Source: an uncultured Bacteroidia bacterium (GTDB taxonomy: Bacteria; Bacteroidota; Bacteroidia; Bacteroidales; UBA932). From it: a stretch of 13,360 nucleotides of DNA. Location: the NCBI GenBank assembly GCA_902795785.1, contig CADBMK010000036.1, positions 1-13,360 on the forward strand, in the 5' to 3' direction. Position 1 is the stretch's first letter; every line of letters starts with the position of its first letter. Below are positions 1 through 6,437 of this stretch, piece by piece. Position numbers and translations under genes: made by a program. The notes below the pieces were generated by a model. The model saw nothing but the letters and a program-made list of their open reading frames with translations, was not told where the DNA came from and ran no database searches.

Positions 1-1209
1 CAGGTTGGAATGGCCGAGTTCAATTTCAAGAAATGCGATTTCATCAGAAGCTATGTCCCGGTTCCGGCTCCAAGCGAGCCTGCAATCGCCGAGGCTGTCA
101 AGATGATAGATGCCGCAAAGAAGCCATTCGTTGTGTACGGCCAGGGAATCGTTCAGTCAGGTGCTGAAAAGGCTCTTGCAGCCTTCCTTGACAAGGCAGG
201 TATCCCTGCGGCTTCAACCCTCCTTGGACTTAGCGCGCTTCCTTCCAACAACCCTCATTATAAGGGAATGGTTGGAATGCACGGCAATGTCGCCGCCAAT
301 GTCATGACTCAGAACTGTGACCTTCTTATCGCTGTCGGCATGCGTTTTGACGACCGTGTTACGGGAACCACCGCCACATACGCCAAGCAGGCTAAGAAGA
401 TCCACATCGACATTGACGCTTCTGAAATAGGAAAGAACATACCTGTGGACCTGGGTATACTTGGAGACGCCAAGACCGTTCTCGAGAAACTCACCTCAGC
501 AGTTAAGGCCGCAAACCATGACGAGTGGGAAAAGACGGCCCAGAGGTGTTACGAGGTTGAGAATGCCAAGGTCATCAATCCAGAAGTACATCCTGGCAAG
601 GGATATATCAATATGGGCGAGGTTGTGGATACGGTTGCAACCGTTGCAAAGGGCGAGGCCATTGTCATTACCGACGTGGGCCAGAACCAGATGCACGCAG
701 CCCGTTATTCCAAGTTCGTCAATACCCGCAGCATGGTTACATCCGGCGGCCTCGGTACGATGGGATTCGGACTTCCGGCAGCAATCGGCGCAAAGATTGC
801 CGAGCCAAAGCGTCCTGTTGTCCTTTTCCTCGGTGACGGCGGTCTTCAGATGACAATCGAGGAACTCGGTACCATCATGCAGGAAGGCACCGGCGTAAAG
901 ATTGTCCTTTTGAACAACAACTGGCTTGGTAACGTACGTATGTGGCAGGAACTCTTCTGGAACGAGAGATACTCCTATACCAGAATGTTAAATCCTGATT
1001 ACGGCAAGATCTCCAACGCTTACGGTATTTCGTACAGGCTTGTGGAGAAGAGGGAGGACCTTCAGGATGCCGTAAAGGAAATGCTCTCAAACGACGAGCC
1101 TTTCCTTCTGGAGGTCAGGGTAGTCGAGGAAGGCATGGTCTTCCCGATGGTCCCTCCGGGAAAGAGCGTGGACGAAATTATGCTTACAAAAGACGAATGG
1201 TTTAAATAG
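1..1209 (+). CDS. ilvB: Acetohydroxyacid synthase large subunit, 3' part (5' end outside window)
   Basis: Catalytic subunit of ThDP-dependent acetohydroxyacid synthase, which condenses two pyruvates to acetolactate (valine/leucine) or pyruvate with 2-ketobutyrate to acetohydroxybutyrate (isoleucine). The frame is open from base 1; the ATG at 10 is internal, because AHAS large subunits are about 560-590 residues and only 402 are visible, so the N-terminal pyrimidine-binding domain with its catalytic Glu is missing. Counting from that ATG, the central domain spans about residues 20-165, including GMHGNVAAN (89-97) and the RFDDRVTG segment (112-119). The C-terminal ThDP domain carries TSGGLGTMGFG (244-254), the GDGG metal/diphosphate motif (275-278) continuing into the MTIEELGT segment, then NNNWLG (302-307) and VRMWQELF. 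The Trp of VRMWQ sits at the usual herbicide-site tryptophan; many AHAS have Gln where this one has Met. It ends 2 nt before ilvN, so the subunits are probably translationally coupled. Identity is very secure. Confidence 0.96.
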   Translation, partial: QVGMAEFNFKKCDFIRSYVPVPAPSEPAIAEAVKMIDAAKKPFVVYGQGIVQSGAEKALAAFLDKAGIPAASTLLGLSALPSNNPHYKGMVGMHGNVAANVMTQNCDLLIAVGMRFDDRVTGTTATYAKQAKKIHIDIDASEIGKNIPVDLGILGDAKTVLEKLTSAVKAANHDEWEKTAQRCYEVENAKVINPEVHPGKGYINMGEVVDTVATVAKGEAIVITDVGQNQMHAARYSKFVNTRSMVTSGGLGTMGFGLPAAIGAKIAEPKRPVVLFLGDGGLQMTIEELGTIMQEGTGVKIVLLNNNWLGNVRMWQELFWNERYSYTRMLNPDYGKISNAYGISYRLVEKREDLQDAVKEMLSNDEPFLLEVRVVEEGMVFPMVPPGKSVDEIMLTKDEWFK

Positions 1210-1211
1210 GA

Positions 1212-1775
1212 ATGGAGATGGAAAACGAAAACATACTTTATACAGTAACGGCATATACAGAGAATCAGGTGGGTCTTATGAGTGCTATTGCCAGCATTTT
1301 CACAAGACGAAGCCTCAATATCTGGTCCCTCTCCGTATCCGCATCGGCCATTAAGGACGTCCACAAGTTCACCATTACGACCCATACCACCAAGGAAAAG
1401 ATTATGGCCGTAGTGAAACAGATAGAGAGAAGGGTGGATGTCATCAAGGCTTTCTATTATGTGAATGACGATATCATTTACAGGGAACTTGCCCTCTACA
1501 AGGTGGAGACCTGCAATCTTCTTGAGAGCAACGCACTTGAGGAACTCCTTCACAAGCGCAATGCCCGCATCCTTGAGATGAACAAGAATTTCACCGTTCT
1601 CCAGAAGACCGGACACTGCGAGGAAACTCTGGCCCTGTATGAGGACCTTAAGAAACTCGGACCGGTGCTCCAGTTTACACGCTCAGGACGAATCGCCGTA
1701 ACAAAGGGAGAACACGAATATGTGGATGAGTTCCTGGCTGAGCGTGAGATTGAAAGATTGAAAATTGAAAAGTAA
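1212..1775 (+). CDS. ilvN: Acetohydroxyacid synthase regulatory (small) subunit, ACT domain
   Basis: Regulatory subunit of AHAS; in this family it stimulates the large subunit and confers valine feedback inhibition. The 187-residue product has an N-terminal ACT domain (about residues 8-82) with the expected ENQVGLMSAIASIF helix and the LNIWSLSVS strand, and ends its ACT part with VDVIKAFYY. A C-terminal AHAS-small-subunit domain (about 90-175) ends in a FTRSGRIAVTK segment typical of the family. Asn18 and Gly21 lie at the turn that forms the effector site in characterised IlvH/IlvN proteins, so feedback control is likely kept (inference). Two in-frame ATGs are possible, 1212 and 1218. I took 1212 because it lies 2 nt after the ilvB stop; the second would remove only two residues. 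Length is normal for the family. Confidence 0.94.
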   Translation: MEMENENILYTVTAYTENQVGLMSAIASIFTRRSLNIWSLSVSASAIKDVHKFTITTHTTKEKIMAVVKQIERRVDVIKAFYYVNDDIIYRELALYKVETCNLLESNALEELLHKRNARILEMNKNFTVLQKTGHCEETLALYEDLKKLGPVLQFTRSGRIAVTKGEHEYVDEFLAEREIERLKIEK

Positions 1776-1805
1776 AATTATAATTGTTTTTTAACCAATA
1801 GTATT

Positions 1806-2855
1806 ATGGCAAAAATGAACTTTGGCGGTGTAATCGAAAATGTAGTTACCCGCGATGAATTCACTCTCGAGAAGGCTCGTGAGATTCTCAAAAACGAAAC
1901 TATCGCAGTCCTTGGTTATGGTGTACAGGGTCCTGGCCAGTCACAGAACCTTCGTGACAATGGTTTCAATGTTATCGTCGGCCAGCGTCCTGGCAAGACA
2001 TACGAGAAAGCCGTAGCTGACGGTTGGGTTCCTGGCAAGACCCTCTTCTCAATCGAAGAGGCTGCACAGAGAGGTACAATCGTTATGTGTCTCCTTTCAG
2101 ATGCCGCTGTTATGTCAGTATGGCCTAAACTTAAGCCATATCTTACAGCAGGAAAGGCTCTCTACTTCTCACATGGTTTCGCCATTACCTGGAGCGACCG
2201 TACAGGATGCGTTCCACCTAAGGATATCGATGTAATCATGGTTGCACCTAAGGGTTCAGGTACTTCACTCCGTACCATGTTCCTCGAAGGCCGCGGTCTT
2301 AACTCTTCATATGCAGTTTATCAGGATGTAACTGGAAGGGCCGCTGACCGTACCCTCGCCCTCGGTATCGGTATCGGATCAGGCTATCTTTTCGAAACAA
2401 CATTCCAGCGTGAGGCTACCTCTGACCTTACCGGTGAGCGCGGATCCCTCATGGGAGCTATCCAGGGTCTTCTCCAGGCTCAGTATGAGGTTCTCCGTGA
2501 GCACGGTCACTCTCCAAGCGAGGCATTCAACGAGACTGTAGAGGAGCTTACCCAGTCACTTATGCCTCTCTTCGCACAGAAGGGTATGGACTGGATGTAC
2601 GCTAACTGCTCAACAACTGCACAGCGCGGCGCACTTGACTGGTACCCACGTTTCCACGATGCTGTTAAGCCTGTCCTTGAGTGGCTCTACCTCTCAGTTA
2701 AGACTGGTAATGAGGCTCAGATCTCAATTGACAGCAACTCTAAGCCGGATTACCGTGAGAAGCTCAACAAGGAACTCGAGGCTCTTCACAACAGCGAGAT
2801 GTGGCGTGCTGCCGAGACTGTACGTCAGCTTCGTCCTGAGAACGAGAAGAAGTAA
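1806..2855 (+). CDS. ilvC: Ketol-acid reductoisomerase, Ilv5-like
   Basis: Isomerises and reduces acetolactate or acetohydroxybutyrate to the dihydroxy acids, using NAD(P)H and Mg2+. The 349-residue protein has an N-terminal Rossmann domain with GYGVQGPGQSQNLRDNG (37-53) and a cofactor-specificity loop QRPGKTY (60-66). It also has SHGFAI (His123) and MVAPKGSG (145-152, Lys149), and an all-helical C-terminal domain with likely Mg2+ ligands Asp207, Glu211 (SDLTGER), Glu243 and Glu247, plus CSTTAQRGALDW (268-279). Length fits class I KARI with one knotted domain. From memory, stretches such as HSPSEAFNETVEE, PDYREKL and LRPEN match yeast Ilv5 more closely than E. coli or cyanobacterial enzymes. 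The start follows an A/T-rich 30-nt gap after ilvN with no Shine-Dalgarno sequence. Arginine codons are almost all CGT/CGC, suggesting high expression. A hairpin follows the stop. Confidence 0.96.
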   Translation: MAKMNFGGVIENVVTRDEFTLEKAREILKNETIAVLGYGVQGPGQSQNLRDNGFNVIVGQRPGKTYEKAVADGWVPGKTLFSIEEAAQRGTIVMCLLSDAAVMSVWPKLKPYLTAGKALYFSHGFAITWSDRTGCVPPKDIDVIMVAPKGSGTSLRTMFLEGRGLNSSYAVYQDVTGRAADRTLALGIGIGSGYLFETTFQREATSDLTGERGSLMGAIQGLLQAQYEVLREHGHSPSEAFNETVEELTQSLMPLFAQKGMDWMYANCSTTAQRGALDWYPRFHDAVKPVLEWLYLSVKTGNEAQISIDSNSKPDYREKLNKELEALHNSEMWRAAETVRQLRPENEKK

Positions 2856-2876
2856 TCTCATTTAAATATCATCATT

Positions 2877-2907
2877 AAGACCTGTCCCGGACAGGGACAG
2901 GTCTTTT
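2877..2907 (+). terminator. Hairpin with T-run after ilvC (terminator or attenuator)
   Basis: A perfect 12-bp inverted repeat pairs 2877-2888 (AAGACCTGTCCC) with 2894-2905 (GGGACAGGTCTT) around a 5-nt loop (GGACA), followed by a short T run (2904-2907). It begins 21 nt after the ilvC stop and ends 31 nt before the leuA start. It probably stops or reduces transcription between the ilv and leu blocks. The T run is only four bases, so partial read-through or a role as an mRNA 3' end stabiliser is also possible. I saw no leader peptide or competing anti-terminator stem. Confidence 0.8.
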
Positions 2908-2938
2908 AAAAATACACACTCTATCACTTTTATATATA

Positions 2939-4438
2939 ATGGACAACAACAGAGTTTTTATTTTTGATACGACACTCCGCGACGGAGAGCAGGTGCCGGG
3001 ATGCCAGTTGAATACGGTTGAAAAGATTCAGGTAGCAAAGGCCCTTGAGGAGCTAGGCGTTGATGTCATCGAAGCGGGTTTTCCGGTTTCTTCTCCGGGA
3101 GACTTCAATTCAGTGATAGAGATCTCCAAAGCTGTAACCTGGCCTACAATCTGCGCGCTTACACGTGCGGTGGAGAAGGATATAGATGCGGCTGCGGACG
3201 CTTTGAAGTATGCAAAGCATAAGAGAATCCATACCGGTATCGGTACATCGGAGTCTCATATTCGTTACAAGTTCAACTCTACTCCTGAAGAAATACTCGA
3301 GCGTGCGGTCAAGGCCGTGAAATATGCCAAGAAGTATGTGGAGGATGTGGAGTTCTATGCTGAGGATGCAGGACGTACCGACAACGAGTACCTTGCGAGA
3401 GTGGTTGAAGCCGTTATCGCAGCAGGCGCTACTGTCGTCAACATCCCTGATACCACGGGCTACTGTCTTCCAAGCGAATACGGCGCCAAGATCAAGTACC
3501 TCATGGATCACGTCCAGAATATTGACAAGGCTACGATTTCAACGCATTGTCACAACGACCTCGGAATGGCGACGGCCAATACAATGGCCGGTATACTCAA
3601 CGGAGCGCGTCAGGTAGAGGTGACCATTAACGGCATTGGAGAGCGTGCCGGAAATACCGCTCTCGAAGAGATTGCGATGATTCTCAAGTGTCACAAGGGA
3701 ATCGGCATCGACACCAACATCAATACCCAGAAGATCTATCCTCTGAGCCGTATGGTGTCCAACCTGATGAATATGCCTGTTCAGGCTAACAAGGCTATCG
3801 TCGGAAAGAATGCGTTCGCACACTCTTCAGGAATTCATCAGGACGGCGTCCTGAAGAATGTCCAGACTTACGAGATCATCGACCCGCACGACGTAGGTGT
3901 CGATGACAACAGCATCGTGCTTACCGCAAGAAGCGGCCATGCGGCAGTCAAGTATCGTCTCGAGTGCCTTGGCGTCAAGGTTGATGGCGAGAAACTCGAC
4001 AAGATTTACACTGATTTCCTTGCCCTCGCCGACAAGAAGAAGCAGGTTAATGATGACGATCTCCTTGTACTTGCGGGTGCGGAGCGTGCCGAGTCTCATC
4101 ATATCAAGCTTGATTACCTCCAGGTTACCACCGGTAAGGGACTCCAGCCTGTTGCAAGCATCGGCCTTGAGATTGCTGGTGAGAAGTTCCAGGCTGCCGA
4201 TACGGGTAACGGTCCTGTGGATGCGGCCATCAACGCCCTCAAGCAGATTATCCGCCGCAAGATGACCATCAGGGAATTCACCATCCAGAACATCAATTCA
4301 GGTTCTGACGATATGGCTAAGGTTCATATGCAGGTAGAATTCAACAAGCACGTATATTATGGCTTCGGTGCGAACACCGATATTGTTACAGCATCTGTAG
4401 AGGCCTACATTGATTGTATAAACAAATTTGTGAAATAA
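2939..4438 (+). CDS. leuA: 2-isopropylmalate synthase
   Basis: First committed step of leucine synthesis: condenses acetyl-CoA with 2-ketoisovalerate to 2-isopropylmalate. The 499-residue protein opens its TIM barrel with DTTLRDGEQVPG (10-21; Arg14 and metal ligand Asp15). It has RIHTGIGTSESHI (96-108), EFYAEDAGRT (138-147), metal ligands in THCHND (His203, His205), and GIGERAGNT (232-240). After the linker with the HSSGIHQDG motif (295-303) comes the C-terminal allosteric domain (about 385-499), where leucine feedback normally acts. His98 aligns with the ketoisovalerate-pocket histidine of characterised IPMS enzymes, which separates it from the cimA paralogue downstream. Tyr140 stands where E. 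coli and M. tuberculosis have Ser. The ATG follows an A/T-rich tract with no Shine-Dalgarno sequence and leads directly into the barrel. It heads the leu gene run, 4 nt before leuC. Confidence 0.95.
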   Translation: MDNNRVFIFDTTLRDGEQVPGCQLNTVEKIQVAKALEELGVDVIEAGFPVSSPGDFNSVIEISKAVTWPTICALTRAVEKDIDAAADALKYAKHKRIHTGIGTSESHIRYKFNSTPEEILERAVKAVKYAKKYVEDVEFYAEDAGRTDNEYLARVVEAVIAAGATVVNIPDTTGYCLPSEYGAKIKYLMDHVQNIDKATISTHCHNDLGMATANTMAGILNGARQVEVTINGIGERAGNTALEEIAMILKCHKGIGIDTNINTQKIYPLSRMVSNLMNMPVQANKAIVGKNAFAHSSGIHQDGVLKNVQTYEIIDPHDVGVDDNSIVLTARSGHAAVKYRLECLGVKVDGEKLDKIYTDFLALADKKKQVNDDDLLVLAGAERAESHHIKLDYLQVTTGKGLQPVASIGLEIAGEKFQAADTGNGPVDAAINALKQIIRRKMTIREFTIQNINSGSDDMAKVHMQVEFNKHVYYGFGANTDIVTASVEAYIDCINKFVK

Positions 4439-4442
4439 CAGG

Positions 4443-5810
4443 ATGAACACTTTATTCGACAAGATCTGGGACAGCCACGTAGTCTCTCTCATCGAGGACG
4501 GCCCTACCCAATTGTATATCGACAGGCTTTACTGCCACGAGGTGACCAGCCCGCAGGCCTTCGACGGCCTTCGCGCCAGGGGCATCAAATGTCTCCGCCC
4601 GGAAAAGATTTTCTGTATGCCGGACCACAACACTCCGACACACGACCAGGATAAGCCTATCGAGGATCCTGTTTCAAGAAAGCAGGTTGATACTCTTGCA
4701 AAGAATGCAGCGGAGTTCGGTCTTAACCACTTCGGAATGAATACGATTAAGAATGGTATCATCCATGTCGTAGGACCTGAAAGAGGCCTTTCACTTCCGG
4801 GTATGACCATCGTCTGCGGCGATTCACATACTTCCACCCACGGTGCAATGGGTGCCGTTGCCTTCGGTATCGGTACGTCTGAGGTGGAGATGGTAATGGC
4901 CAGCCAGTGTATCCTCCAGTCCAAGCCTAAGTCAATGCGCATCCGCGTAGAGGGTCAGCTTGGAAAGGGTGTTACCGCCAAGGACATCGCCCTTTATCTC
5001 ATGATGAAGCTTACCACTTCTGGTGCCACCGGATATTTCGTTGAGTATGCTGGCTCTGCCGTCAAGTCTCTTTCAATGGAGGGACGTCTTACTCTCTGCA
5101 ACCTTTCAATCGAGATGGGTGCGCGCGGAGGTTTCATCGCTCCTGACGAGACTACATTCGAGTATATCAAGGGCCGCGAGTATGCTCCTAAGGGAGATGA
5201 CTGGGACAAGGCCGTAGAATATTGGAAAACTCTCAAGAGCGGCGACGATGCCGTATTTGACAAGGAACTTGTCTTTGATGCCGCTGATATCCAGCCAATG
5301 ATTACCTACGGTACAAACCCTGGAATGGGAATGCCTGTTACGGGATCTATTCCTGCTGATGCGGCAAAGAAATCCCTGGATTATATGGGGCTTCAGGCAG
5401 GGGAGAAACTCCTTGGAAGAAAGATTGACTATGTTTTCCTTGGAGCCTGCACGAACGGCCGTATCGAGGACTTCAGGGCCTTCGCTTCTATCGTCAAGGG
5501 TAAGAAGAAGGCTGACAACGTCACGGCATGGCTTGTGCCTGGTTCCTGGATGGTACTCGACCAGATCAAGAAGGAAGGTCTTGACACCGTTCTGGCTGAG
5601 GCCGGATTCGAGATTCGCCAGCCTGGCTGCTCGGCTTGTCTTGCAATGAACGACGACAAGATTCCTGCAGGAAAATATGCGGTATCTACAAGCAACCGCA
5701 ACTTTGAAGGCCGTCAGGGCCCAGGTTCGAGAACATTCCTCGCCAGCCCTCTTACTGCAGCCGCTGCAGCGGTTACGGGCGTAGTGACAGATCCAAGAAC
5801 TTTAATCTAG
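4443..5810 (+). CDS. leuC: 3-isopropylmalate dehydratase large subunit
   Basis: Large, iron-sulfur subunit of isopropylmalate isomerase, an aconitase-family enzyme converting 2- to 3-isopropylmalate; the same enzyme type also isomerises citramalate to 3-methylmalate. The 455-residue product has GDSHTSTHGA (126-135) and three cysteines expected to hold the [4Fe-4S] cluster: Cys336 in GACTNGR, and Cys396 and Cys399 in PGCSACLAMN. The active-site loop SNRNFEGRQG (418-427) is also present. Length is close to the usual 460-470 residues, with no break. It starts 4 nt after leuA and ends 6 nt before leuD, an arrangement expected for co-translated partner subunits. Identity is secure; the double role in leucine and isoleucine synthesis is inferred from the cimA gene downstream. 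Confidence 0.96.
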   Translation: MNTLFDKIWDSHVVSLIEDGPTQLYIDRLYCHEVTSPQAFDGLRARGIKCLRPEKIFCMPDHNTPTHDQDKPIEDPVSRKQVDTLAKNAAEFGLNHFGMNTIKNGIIHVVGPERGLSLPGMTIVCGDSHTSTHGAMGAVAFGIGTSEVEMVMASQCILQSKPKSMRIRVEGQLGKGVTAKDIALYLMMKLTTSGATGYFVEYAGSAVKSLSMEGRLTLCNLSIEMGARGGFIAPDETTFEYIKGREYAPKGDDWDKAVEYWKTLKSGDDAVFDKELVFDAADIQPMITYGTNPGMGMPVTGSIPADAAKKSLDYMGLQAGEKLLGRKIDYVFLGACTNGRIEDFRAFASIVKGKKKADNVTAWLVPGSWMVLDQIKKEGLDTVLAEAGFEIRQPGCSACLAMNDDKIPAGKYAVSTSNRNFEGRQGPGSRTFLASPLTAAAAAVTGVVTDPRTLI

Positions 5811-5816
5811 TAAGAA

Positions 5817-6428
5817 ATGAAAGCAAAATTCGATATAATCACCAGTACCTGTGTTCCTCTTCCTCTTGAGAACGTGGACACGGACCAGATTATTCCTGCC
5901 CGTTTCCTCAAGGCTACGACCAGGGAGGAGAAGTTTTTCGGAGACAATCTCTTCAGGGACTGGCGCTATGATTCTGACAACAAACCAAAGGCGGGCTTTG
6001 TTTTCAATCAGCCTGCATTCAGCGCCGCTCCTTCAGAGGGCGTTCACCAGATTCTGGTTGCCGGCAAGAACTTCGGTTCCGGTTCCAGCCGTGAGCACGC
6101 AGCCTGGGCTATTGCAGGTTATGGCTTCAGGGTTGTAATCTCAAGCTTCTTCGCCGATATCCACAAGAATAACGAACTTAACAACTTCGTGCTTCCTGTA
6201 GTGGTTTCAGAAGGCTTCCTTGCAGAACTCTTCGAAAGCATCAAGAACGATCCTCAGATGAAGGTTAAGGTTGACGTGCCTAATCAGACGGTTACCAACC
6301 TTGCTACCGGAAAGAGCGAGAAGTTTGAAATAAACGGATACAAGAAATACTGTCTTATGAATGCCCTCGACGACATCGACTATCTTCTCCAGCAGAAGAG
6401 CAAGATCGAGGCATATGAGAACAAATAA
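5817..6428 (+). CDS. leuD: 3-isopropylmalate dehydratase small subunit
   Basis: Small (swivel-domain) subunit of isopropylmalate isomerase, partner of LeuC. The 203-residue protein carries the family marks NVDTDQIIPARF (19-30), FRDWRYD (46-52), the substrate-binding GKNFGSGSSREHA (83-95) and the FFADIHKNN segment (111-119). The last is normally SFADIFYNN or similar, so IHKNN is a mild variation. Length is typical of bacterial LeuD (about 190-210 residues). The ATG lies 6 nt after the leuC stop and 9 nt separate its stop from the cimA start, so the gene is well inside an operon. No oddities beyond normal divergence. Confidence 0.96.
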   Translation: MKAKFDIITSTCVPLPLENVDTDQIIPARFLKATTREEKFFGDNLFRDWRYDSDNKPKAGFVFNQPAFSAAPSEGVHQILVAGKNFGSGSSREHAAWAIAGYGFRVVISSFFADIHKNNELNNFVLPVVVSEGFLAELFESIKNDPQMKVKVDVPNQTVTNLATGKSEKFEINGYKKYCLMNALDDIDYLLQQKSKIEAYENK

Positions 6429-6437
6429 AGAATAGAA

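Noticed and set aside
10..12. ATG at 10 as the true start of ilvB
   Set aside because: The frame is open to base 1, and a start here would leave out the whole N-terminal ThDP-pyrimidine domain, so the gene is cut by the window edge and not truncated in nature.
1062..1616. 184-residue minus-strand open frame across the ilvB/ilvN junction
   Set aside because: It is antisense to two clearly conserved genes, shows no recognisable domain, and is best explained as a shadow of their codon pattern.
2856..2938. Leucine leader peptide, T-box or riboswitch upstream of leuA
   Set aside because: Only 83 nt are available and they hold one simple hairpin. There is no Leu-codon run, no T-box sequence and no multi-stem aptamer.
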